The notes under the pieces were generated by a model. It was not told where the DNA came from. It did not search any database and was given only the letters and a program-made list of their open reading frames with translations. The position numbers were made by a program, and so were the translations under genes. A stretch of DNA of 5,165 nt from an uncultured Oscillospiraceae bacterium (lineage in GTDB: Bacteria > Bacillota > Clostridia > UBA1212 > UBA1255), in assembly GCA_902462635.1 (NCBI GenBank), contig CABQCN010000135.1, positions 1-5,165 of the forward strand, in the 5' to 3' direction. Below are positions 1-5,165 of this stretch, in pieces (positions within the stretch are counted from its first letter, which is position 1; each line of letters begins with the position of its first letter).

Positions 1-39
1 ATAAAACTTTTTATAATTTGGATTTACAAAATCAGACGC

Positions 40-80
40 AAAAAAAGAAGGATGCCGTTTGTTTCAAACGGCATCCTTCT
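40..80 (-). terminator. Intrinsic terminator of the tRNA-His gene
   Basis: A perfect 15-bp inverted repeat pairs 46-60 with 66-80; the 5-nt loop can close to 3 nt through one more G-C pair. Read on the minus strand it is followed directly by a run of U (complement of the A run at 40-45). It starts 4 nt beyond the encoded CCA of the tRNA. The plus-strand side has no T run, so it should act in one direction only. Confidence 0.93.
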
Positions 81-84
81 CACA

Positions 85-162
85 TGGGGTGGCTGATGGG
101 ACTCGAACCCACGACCCCCAGGGCCACAACCTAGTACTCTAACCAACTGAGCTACAGCCACC
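85..162 (-). tRNA. tRNA-His, anticodon GTG
   Basis: The minus strand folds as a complete cloverleaf. The 7-bp acceptor stem pairs GTGGCTG (161-155) with CAGCCAC (95-89). The D arm is GCTC/GAGT, and the anticodon stem CTAGG/CCTGG closes loop TTGTGGC with anticodon GTG, which reads the His codons CAC and CAU. The T arm carries TTCGAGT between GTGGG and CCCAT. Two identity marks of histidine tRNA are visible: discriminator base C73 (complement of G88) and an encoded extra 5' G(-1) at 162 that can pair with it. The 3' CCA is encoded (87-85). It is transcribed alone, with its own promoter about 50 nt upstream and its own terminator just downstream. Without G(-1) the gene would be 85-161. Confidence 0.97.
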
Positions 163-217
163 AAGGAATGCAAGTCACCCATGAAACCGCAACTTCCATA
201 AGCAACAAGCGTATGCG

Positions 218-247
218 ATTATACGTCATTTTACAGGGACTTGTCAA
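218..247 (-). promoter_or_regulatory. Sigma-A-type promoter of tRNA-His
   Basis: On the minus strand a perfect TTGACA (247-242) is separated by 18 nt from a perfect TATAAT (223-218). Transcription would begin near 211, giving a leader of about 50 nt before the tRNA that RNase P would remove. The full consensus match suits a stable-RNA gene. It lies back to back with the promoter of the plus-strand peptidase gene; the two -35 boxes are 28 nt apart. Confidence 0.88.
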
Positions 248-275
248 CTGTTTTTTATAAAAACCCGTCATTCTG

Positions 276-304
276 TTGAAAAAAACGCAACAGATTGTTA
301 TACT
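276..304 (+). promoter_or_regulatory. Sigma-A-type promoter of the DUF45 metallopeptidase gene
   Basis: TTGAAA (276-281), a 17-nt spacer and TATACT (299-304), with a TG at 296-297 that makes an extended -10. The start of transcription is expected near 311, leaving a 5' leader of only about 23 nt before the ATG at 334. It diverges from the tRNA-His promoter. Confidence 0.78.
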
Positions 305-333
305 GGGCAAAATAGGATCATGGAAGGATTTTT

Positions 334-855
334 ATGGAAGATTTTACTGTACTATATTCCAATCGCCGGACGATCTGTATCGAGGTCGGCCCGGACGGAA
401 GGCTGACGGTGCGGGCGCCGCATTCCATGCGAAACCGCGAGATCAAGCAATTCGTAAAATCACGCGCGGACTGGATTGTACGCGCGCGCCGCAGACAGGC
501 GGATCGTTCTCAAAGCGAATATCGTAAAACGCCGACAGCGGCGGAAGCCGCGGCGCTCAAAGAAAAAGCGTGCGCATATATTCCCCCACGGGTAGAGTAC
601 TTTGCAGAACGCATGGGCCTTTATCCTTCCGCAATAAAAATTTCGTCTGCCGCGACGCGTTTTGGCAGCTGCAGCGCCAAAAACAGTTTAAACTTTTCAT
701 GGCGTCTGATGCGGTATCCCGCGGAGGCAATCGATTATGTGATCGTACATGAACTTGCTCATATCCGGCACCGCAACCATGGGAAAGAATTTTATGCGCT
801 GATCGAACGGTATCTTCCGGATTATAAAAAACGGATCGCGATTTTAAAACAATAA
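334..855 (+). CDS. YgjP-like (DUF45) zinc metallopeptidase family protein
   Basis: A 173-residue protein of the YgjP/DUF45 metallopeptidase-like family (M48-like fold). The zinc-site signature HELAH is at residues 139-143 and a third likely ligand, His149, follows in RNHGK, giving HExxH-x5-H with Glu140 as the presumed catalytic base. The family block RFGSCSAKNSLNFSWRL (about 109-125) precedes it. The N-terminal part (residues 5-50) is the usual beta-rich segment ending in a basic helix that contains RADWI. No signal peptide or membrane segment is seen, so it is probably cytoplasmic. It is shorter than the roughly 230-residue E. coli-type proteins, mainly through a compact linker near 60-75, as in short clostridial forms that I recall. 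The ATG at 334 has GGAAGGA at 322-328, 5 nt away. It is the only gene of its unit and converges on gyrA. The physiological substrate is not known; the family assignment is firm and the peptidase activity is inferred. Confidence 0.88.
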   Translation: MEDFTVLYSNRRTICIEVGPDGRLTVRAPHSMRNREIKQFVKSRADWIVRARRRQADRSQSEYRKTPTAAEAAALKEKACAYIPPRVEYFAERMGLYPSAIKISSAATRFGSCSAKNSLNFSWRLMRYPAEAIDYVIVHELAHIRHRNHGKEFYALIERYLPDYKKRIAILKQ

Positions 856-895
856 AAAACGCCCCGGCGAACCGTATTAAACTTTCCGCCGGGGC
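851..895 (-). terminator. Intrinsic terminator of gyrA, shared convergent region
   Basis: A GC-rich 9-bp stem pairs 861-869 (GCCCCGGCG) with 887-895 around a 17-nt loop. On the minus strand it is followed by GTTTTTTATT, the complement of 860-851, a good U tract for ending gyrA, whose stop codon lies 20 nt upstream of the stem. On the plus strand the stem begins 5 nt after the peptidase stop, but the next T run (908-914) is 12 nt away, so it is at best a weak terminator in that direction. Confidence 0.85.
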
Positions 896-915
896 ATTAA
901 AGCAGCTTCTTTTTA

Positions 916-3534
916 CTATTCGATATCGAGTTTGTCCAGAATGTCCTTGCCGGCATCCGTATCAGGCCCGGCTTCGTCCGCCGCATCGTCTTCTTCCTCG
1001 AACGGTTCCGGATCCGTACCGTCTTCCGGCACCTGCGGATCTTCCATAGCGACGCCCTCTTCAGGTTCGTCTTCTTCGCGATCGGTTTTGGCGCAGCTTA
1101 CGATCAGATTATTCTCCGCCGTCCGCATAAGCCGGACGCCACTCGTATTCCTGCCGATGGTATTGATGTCGGCTGCATGGATCCTGATAATGACGCCTTC
1201 CGAGGTAATCAGCATGACGTCGTTCAGGTCGTTGACCATCATCATGCCCGTGAGTTCTCCCGTTTTATCGGAAATCTTATAAGTAAGAAGCCCTTTGCCG
1301 CCGCGCGACTGGATTCTGTATTCTCCGATATCGGTTCGCTTCCCGAACCCTTTCTCCGTTATGATCAGCAGGGAATTGTCGGGATCGCAGATATCCATCC
1401 CAATGACAGAATCGCCCTCCCGCAGCAGAATACCCCTTACACCGATGGAAGCTCTGCCTGTAGAACGCACATCTGCTTCCGAGAAACGGATCGACATCCC
1501 TTTCCTCGTTACAAGCATAATGTCTTTCTCTTCATCCGCAAGGCGCGCGTTGATCAATTCGTCGCCTTCCCGCAGTTCCAGCGCGATCAGGCCGCCTTTC
1601 CGGATATTGCAATATTCTTTCAGCTCCGTTTTCTTGACGATACCCTCTCTTGTCGCCATTAGGAGGTATTTTCCATCCTCAAAGCCGCTGATCGGAATCA
1701 TGGTGGCAATCTTTTCATCCGGATTGAGCTGCAGCAGGTTGACGATGGCAATCCCCTTTGCCGTCCTGCCGGCGTCCGGAATCTCATATCCCTTGAGCGA
1801 ATAGACACGCCCGAAATTCGTAATGAATAAGAGCATATTATGAGAAGAAGTCAGCAGCAAATGTTCCACGAAGTCTTCTTCGCGCGTACTGAGTCCCAGG
1901 ATGCCTCTGCCGCCGCGGCGCTGCGCCTTATAGGTGTCGGCCGGCGTACGTTTTACATAGCCGAAATGCGTGAGCGTAACGGCAATTTCTTGTTCGTGGA
2001 TGAGGTCGTCGATATCGATTTCCCCCTCATACGGAATGATCCGCGTCCTGCGCTCATCCGCGTACGTTTTTCTGATTGCAAGAAGCTCGTCCTTTATGAC
2101 TCCCAGCAAAAGGCCCTCGTCTCCGAGAATACTTTGATAATATGCAATTTCTTTTTGCTTCTGCTGATATTCCTCCAGAATCTTGTCGCGTTCAATGCCG
2201 GTCAGCCTGCCGAGACGCATGTCGATGATATACTGTGCCTGACGTTCTGTAAATCCGAACCGGTTCATCATCCCTTCTTTTGCAATCGGCTCTGTCTTGG
2301 AAGAACGGATGATGTTGATGACCTCGTCGATATTGTCCAGCGCCAATAGCGTGCCTTCCAGGATATGCGCCCGGTCCAGCGCCTTCTCGAGATCGAATTT
2401 CGTCCTTCTCGTTACGACTTCTTTCTGGTGGTCTACGTAATAAACGAGCGCATCCTTCAAATTGATCAGCTGTGGCTGCGATTTGCCGTCTGCGGTGGGG
2501 ATCAGGGCCAGCATGTTGACGTTGAACGCTTCCTGCATAGAAGTATATTTATACAATTGGTTCAATACCACATTCGGATTTGCTTCCCGCTTCAGTTCGA
2601 TAACGATGCGGATCCCCGCTTTCGAATATTCGTCGCGCAGGCCGCTGATTGCATCGATCCGCTTATCTTTCACAAGCTCCGCAATTTTTTCCACGAGACG
2701 TGCGTTGTTTACCTGATACGGAAGCTCCGTCACCACAATCCGGTGCCGGTTGTTTGGCATCTCTTCGATTTTCGCTTCGGAACGCACGAGGATCTTCCCG
2801 CGTCCCGTTCTGTAAGCTTCGCGGATTCCCTGCCTGCCGAGAATATTCGCTCCGGTGGGGAAGTCCGGTCCCTTTATGTATTGCATCAATTCATCGATCG
2901 TAATATCCGGATTCTCCATTACTTGGATTACGCCGTCGATTACCTCCCCTAAATTATGCGGGGGAATATTCGTCGCCATACCGACCGCGATTCCGGAGGA
3001 GCCGTTTACAAGCATATTCGGAAACCGCGCGGGTAAAACGGATGGTTCTACTTCGTGTTCATCGTAATTCGGCCGGAAATCCACGGTGTTTTTATTGATA
3101 TCCGCCACCATCTCCATAGAAATCTTCGACATTTTAGCCTCGGTGTACCTTTGCGCGGCCGGCGGATCGCCGTCCCGGGAACCAAAGTTTCCGTTCCCGT
3201 CGACAAGCGTATAGCGCATAGAAAAATCCTGCGCAAGCCGTACGAGACTATCGTAGATCGCCGCATCGCCGTGCGGATGATATTTTCCCATTACGTTACC
3301 GACCGTCGTCGCTGATTTTCTGTAAGATTTCTCGGGCGTATACCCCTGTTCGAACATTGAATATATGATCCGCCTGTGGACGGGCTTCAGTCCATCTCTT
3401 ACGTCGGGAAGCGCCCTGTCGACAATGACGCTCATGGAATAGTCTATAAATGATTTCTTCATTTCATGAACGATATCGATCGGCAATACTTTGGCAAGCT
3501 CGTCCGTCGTTTCTTTATTGATCTCGTCACTCAT
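916..3534 (-). CDS. gyrA: DNA gyrase subunit A
   Basis: Complete 872-residue GyrA, the DNA-cleaving and DNA-wrapping subunit of the cytoplasmic A2B2 gyrase, which introduces negative supercoils using ATP hydrolysed by GyrB. The breakage-reunion domain covers about 15-500: [10 protein letters not shown] at 47-56, catalytic Tyr130 with Arg129 in AAQRYTEA, and Ile182 at the position of the DNA-intercalating isoleucine. The C-terminal beta-pinwheel covers about 510-815 and carries the GyrA box QRRGGRG at 538-544, which separates true GyrA from ParC; a related QSRGGKG lies at 742-748. A tail from about 818 to the end is roughly half Asp/Glu. The quinolone-contact positions equivalent to E. coli Ser83 and Asp87 are Ala91 and Asp95. 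The start is set by AAAGGAG at 3552-3546, with a rather long 11-nt spacing. It is longer than B. subtilis GyrA (about 820 residues) because of the tail. It has its own promoter and terminator, and gyrB is not adjacent. Confidence 0.98.
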   Translation of the reverse strand: MSDEINKETTDELAKVLPIDIVHEMKKSFIDYSMSVIVDRALPDVRDGLKPVHRRIIYSMFEQGYTPEKSYRKSATTVGNVMGKYHPHGDAAIYDSLVRLAQDFSMRYTLVDGNGNFGSRDGDPPAAQRYTEAKMSKISMEMVADINKNTVDFRPNYDEHEVEPSVLPARFPNMLVNGSSGIAVGMATNIPPHNLGEVIDGVIQVMENPDITIDELMQYIKGPDFPTGANILGRQGIREAYRTGRGKILVRSEAKIEEMPNNRHRIVVTELPYQVNNARLVEKIAELVKDKRIDAISGLRDEYSKAGIRIVIELKREANPNVVLNQLYKYTSMQEAFNVNMLALIPTADGKSQPQLINLKDALVYYVDHQKEVVTRRTKFDLEKALDRAHILEGTLLALDNIDEVINIIRSSKTEPIAKEGMMNRFGFTERQAQYIIDMRLGRLTGIERDKILEEYQQKQKEIAYYQSILGDEGLLLGVIKDELLAIRKTYADERRTRIIPYEGEIDIDDLIHEQEIAVTLTHFGYVKRTPADTYKAQRRGGRGILGLSTREEDFVEHLLLTSSHNMLLFITNFGRVYSLKGYEIPDAGRTAKGIAIVNLLQLNPDEKIATMIPISGFEDGKYLLMATREGIVKKTELKEYCNIRKGGLIALELREGDELINARLADEEKDIMLVTRKGMSIRFSEADVRSTGRASIGVRGILLREGDSVIGMDICDPDNSLLIITEKGFGKRTDIGEYRIQSRGGKGLLTYKISDKTGELTGMMMVNDLNDVMLITSEGVIIRIHAADINTIGRNTSGVRLMRTAENNLIVSCAKTDREEDEPEEGVAMEDPQVPEDGTDPEPFEEEDDAADEAGPDTDAGKDILDKLDIE

Positions 3535-3570
3535 TATAAATATAACTCCTTTTTGGAACTCGGCAATATG

Positions 3571-3588
3571 CTTTTATATCTTTTATAT
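3571..3588 (-). repeat. Tandem 9-bp repeat at the gyrA transcription start
   Basis: On the minus strand ATATAAAAG occurs twice in immediate succession (3588-3580 and 3579-3571). The pair overlaps the downstream edge of the gyrA -10 box and covers the predicted start and first transcribed bases. It is entirely A/T apart from the two G residues. Confidence 0.75.
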
Positions 3589-3615
3589 TTTATCACTTTC
3601 GCATAAAAAAGTCCA
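3587..3615 (-). promoter_or_regulatory. Extended -10 promoter of gyrA
   Basis: On the minus strand TGGACT (3615-3610, 4 of 6 matches to TTGACA), a 17-nt spacer and TAAAAT (3592-3587, 5 of 6), with a TG just before the -10 that makes the TGn extended motif. Transcription is expected near 3580, giving a leader of about 45 nt. It lies between the noc terminator and gyrA, so gyrA appears to be transcribed on its own. Confidence 0.7.
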
Positions 3616-3710
3616 CTGTTTTCGCTTCCAAAAAGCTGTCGGATCCACGTTTTTTGTAGAAATAAAATTTTCAATGCGCGCTTTTTTCTGAAAAATTATG
3701 AAATATCTAT

Positions 3711-3754
3711 AATACAAAAGAAACCGCCCGAATTTTGAACTCTTTCGGGCGGTT
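3711..3754 (-). terminator. Intrinsic terminator of noc
   Basis: An 11-bp perfect stem pairs 3722-3732 with 3744-3754 around an 11-nt loop. On the minus strand it is followed by UCUUUUGUAUU (3721-3711). It lies 30 nt after the noc stop codon and separates noc from gyrA. The plus-strand flank lacks a T run. Confidence 0.87.
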
Positions 3755-3784
3755 ATACGTTTCGGAATATCATAAAAAGGAGCC

Positions 3785-4735
3785 TCAGCTTGTCCGCTCC
3801 CGCTTCTCCTGGAGTCCTGCGGTGCAAGTCAGTTTGCCCGCGGTATTGTTGATGACGAGACCGTTTGCTTCTTTGGGGATTCTGACGATAAATTCGAAAT
3901 AATCTCCCCTGTCGAATTGCGCCGCCTTTGCCTCTACGCCGGAACGCTTTAAAATCGCAACCGTTTCTTTGATCGTATTAACAAAAATTTTGATATCCCG
4001 GACAACGAATTTTATATTGCCGCCCTTTTTATTGATCGATGGCGGCACCGGCATTAAATATCCTTTCTCGCTGTTGGGCCCGTTATATTTTTCAATAAGC
4101 TTGTCGATGATTTCTTCCGCTTCCTTAACGCTGCAGTGCCTGTCGCAAATGATTTTGAGCGCCTTCAGCTGAAGCTGTTCGTCGGCCATGCGCAAGAGCG
4201 CCCGCGCGTGCCGTTCCGATAATTTATTATCGCACAATATCTTCTTTACCATTGGCGGCAGTTTCAATAACCGGACTTTATTTGCGATCGCCGACTGGCT
4301 TTTGCCGACTTTGCGCGCCAATTCTTCCTGCGTCATGCCATGATCGATTAAAAGGCAATAATATCCTTCCGCTTCCTCAAGAAAACTCAGATTCTCCCTT
4401 TGTAAGTTCTCGATCAGCGCCAGAACCGCCGAATCGTTGTCGCAGGCATTGTATACGATCGCAGGCACTGCCGTAAGTCCTGCGATTTTCGCGGCGCGCA
4501 GACGCCGTTCACCGGCGATCAGCTCATATGTATTCTCGCCGCGCAGAGGCCTTACCGTGATCGGTTGTAAAATTCCGTATTCTTTGATTGAGTTTGCCAG
4601 ATCATAAAGGGCGCTTCTGGAAAATTCCTTCCGCGGCTGGTATGGATTTGCTTTAATTCTATTCGTTGGTATCTCAGTAATGTAATCCCGCCCCGGATTA
4701 CCCTTTAATGCGTCATGTTTCAAAACACTATTCAT
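3785..4735 (-). CDS. noc: Nucleoid occlusion protein Noc (ParB/Spo0J family, CTP-binding)
   Basis: A 316-residue ParB-family protein. Noc binds dispersed chromosomal NBS sites, spreads as a CTP-dependent clamp and blocks FtsZ ring assembly over the nucleoid. The N-terminal CTP-binding domain has NPYQPRKEF (30-38), GERRLRA (75-81) and ENLQREN (109-115). The helix-turn-helix region, about 134-180, contains TQEELARKVGKSQSAIANK. The four residues reported to separate Noc from ParB DNA specificity are all of Noc type: Gln147, Lys153, Lys158 and Arg175 (in ERHARAL). The C-terminal dimerisation region includes RDIKIFVNTIK (246-256) and ends in FIVRIPK, as in Noc, followed by a tail of about 28 residues. 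The ATG at 4735 is chosen because AAAGGAGG lies 7 nt upstream; the frame stays open further but would run into rsmG without family similarity. It follows rsmG by 158 nt, the classical context of noc. The membrane-targeting N-terminal helix of B. subtilis Noc is not evident. Confidence 0.92.
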   Translation of the reverse strand: MNSVLKHDALKGNPGRDYITEIPTNRIKANPYQPRKEFSRSALYDLANSIKEYGILQPITVRPLRGENTYELIAGERRLRAAKIAGLTAVPAIVYNACDNDSAVLALIENLQRENLSFLEEAEGYYCLLIDHGMTQEELARKVGKSQSAIANKVRLLKLPPMVKKILCDNKLSERHARALLRMADEQLQLKALKIICDRHCSVKEAEEIIDKLIEKYNGPNSEKGYLMPVPPSINKKGGNIKFVVRDIKIFVNTIKETVAILKRSGVEAKAAQFDRGDYFEFIVRIPKEANGLVINNTAGKLTCTAGLQEKRERTS

Positions 4736-4742
4736 CAAAAAC

Positions 4743-4750
4743 CCTCCTTT
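4743..4750 (-). promoter_or_regulatory. Ribosome binding site that fixes the noc start
   Basis: AAAGGAGG on the minus strand (4750-4743) lies 7 nt before the ATG at 4735. This near-perfect anti-16S match decides the start against far longer in-frame readings that begin inside rsmG. The 3' arm of the leader inverted repeat ends at the base immediately before it. Confidence 0.9.
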
Positions 4751-4791
4751 GTATAAACGCCGACTGAATTTGTCGCTTGCTACGTTTATAC
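4751..4791 (-). repeat. Inverted repeat in the noc leader
   Basis: On the minus strand GTATAAACG (4791-4783) and CGTTTATAC (4759-4751) form a perfect 9-bp inverted repeat around 23 nt. Inside it CGAC (4775-4772) and GTCG (4764-4761) add a 4-bp inner stem with a 7-nt loop. No U tract follows; the ribosome binding site of noc begins at the next base. It could be an mRNA hairpin controlling translation or a two-fold protein site. The first arm contains TATAAA, which could also be a -10 box, but no good -35 is seen. Confidence 0.6.
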
Positions 4792-4893
4792 CGCATTTCA
4801 CACAAAAAATAAAGGTTTTCGACGGTGTCCGTACCCTGCTTTTCTTCGACCCGGGAGCTGCTTTCCAACCGCGTTTTACCGGAATTCGACGAA

Positions 4894-5165
4894 TTACAAC
4901 GGATTTTTCCGGGGAATTCCGGCTTTCCGCGGGTAGCGGGTCGACAAAAAGTTGTTCTTTTTGACGCAAAGGATTCGTCTTGTAAAGTCGCTTTCCGGAA
5001 GCGTAAAGCGCTCTTCTGTTTCGATGCTGCCGCACAGCTCCTGAAGCGCATTTTCGTATGGGTCTTCTTCCGATCCGCCCTTCATGGCGAGGAAATATCC
5101 TCCTTTTTTGACAAACGGCATACAATATTCGAGTAAAATATTCATCGGCGCCACCGCTCTTGCGA
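4894..5165 (-). CDS. rsmG: 16S rRNA (guanine-527-N7) methyltransferase RsmG, C-terminal part
   Basis: The last 89 codons of rsmG (gidB); the start lies beyond the right edge of the window. RsmG is a cytoplasmic SAM-dependent Rossmann-fold methyltransferase that methylates N7 of G527 of 16S rRNA (E. coli numbering), and its loss gives low-level streptomycin resistance in several bacteria. The visible part begins with ARAVAP, a family motif, continues through CMPFVKKGGYFLAMKG (a late core strand of the fold) and a segment ending in DFTRRILCVKK, and closes with YPRKAGIPRKNPL, the conserved RsmG C-terminus. It ends in TAA at 4894. noc follows after 158 nt on the same strand, the usual Firmicutes order. 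No clear terminator separates the two, so noc may be cotranscribed with rsmG, at least in part. Confidence 0.95.
   Translation of the reverse strand, partial: ARAVAPMNILLEYCMPFVKKGGYFLAMKGGSEEDPYENALQELCGSIETEERFTLPESDFTRRILCVKKNNFLSTRYPRKAGIPRKNPL

Noticed and set aside
1..39. A/T-rich stretch beyond the tRNA terminator as a promoter for a gene to the left
   Set aside because: A TATAAA-like element exists on the minus strand but without a matching -35, and the gene it would serve is outside the window.
276..527. 83-codon plus-strand frame overlapping the peptidase gene
   Set aside because: Its start lies inside the promoter of the peptidase gene (the TTG of the -35 box), and its sequence has no family features.
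1177..2952. Several open frames of 160-195 codons on the plus strand opposite gyrA (1177-1662, 1295-1804, 1840-2349, 2365-2952)
   Set aside because: They lie wholly antisense to a conserved gene and have low-complexity or arbitrary compositions with no recognisable family. They are best explained as shadows of gyrA codon usage.
3642..3651. Possible DnaA box in the noc-gyrA spacer (CGTGGATCC on the minus strand)
   Set aside because: It matches TTATCCACA (reverse TGTGGATAA) at only 6 of 9 positions and is isolated, so there is no support for an origin here.
3491..3691. Plus-strand 66-codon frame with hydrophobic stretches over the gyrA start and promoter
   Set aside because: It starts at TTG without a ribosome binding site, overlaps gyrA and its promoter, and its hydrophobicity follows from A/T-rich sequence.
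4785..4790. TATAAA as the -10 of a dedicated noc promoter
   Set aside because: No acceptable -35 lies 16-18 nt upstream (TTTATT is the best), so I did not call a promoter; it also forms one arm of the inverted repeat.
4795..4808. parS-like half site (ATTTCAC) and a CCCGGG core (4849-4854) reminiscent of NBS near noc
   Set aside because: Only half of parS is present with no palindromic partner, and the bases flanking CCCGGG do not match ATTTCCCGGGAAAT.
4736..5125. Extended noc reading frame starting upstream, giving a 446-residue protein
   Set aside because: The extra 130 residues overlap rsmG in another frame, resemble nothing in the ParB family, and a strong ribosome binding site lies directly before the ATG at 4735.

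Overview
The window reads as an ordinary chromosomal segment of a low-to-moderate-GC Gram-positive bacterium, most likely a member of the Clostridia. The evidence is the strong AAAGGAG-type ribosome binding sites, near-consensus sigma-A promoters, GyrA sequence features (for example the DGDPPAA context of the catalytic tyrosine) and a Noc-type nucleoid-occlusion protein directly after rsmG. I cannot place it more finely than class level.

Layout from left to right. A single tRNA-His(GTG) gene on the minus strand has its own near-perfect promoter and a long terminator hairpin. Back to back with it, a plus-strand promoter drives a small YgjP-like (DUF45) metallopeptidase gene. This gene converges on gyrA (minus strand), and a hairpin that works best as the gyrA terminator lies between them. 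gyrA is a complete single-gene unit with its own extended -10 promoter; no gyrB is adjacent. Upstream of gyrA, also on the minus strand, are the noc terminator, noc (316 aa when the start is set by its ribosome binding site), a 158-nt spacer carrying an inverted repeat, and the last 89 codons of rsmG, which runs off the right edge.

rsmG followed by noc is the usual order on one side of oriC in Firmicutes, so the window is probably origin-proximal. The functions fit that location: GyrA relaxes and introduces supercoils ahead of forks, Noc couples cell division to the nucleoid, and RsmG methylates 16S rRNA. The unusual points are that gyrA sits directly downstream of noc on the same strand, where parA/parB commonly lie, that GyrA has alanine at the main quinolone-contact position, that Noc shows no obvious N-terminal membrane-targeting helix, and that the noc leader and the gyrA promoter carry small repeats. 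I see no mobile element, CRISPR array, toxin-antitoxin or defence module, and no evidence for a previously undescribed system. No gene-free stretch exceeds about 250 bases, and positions 1-39 show nothing I can name.
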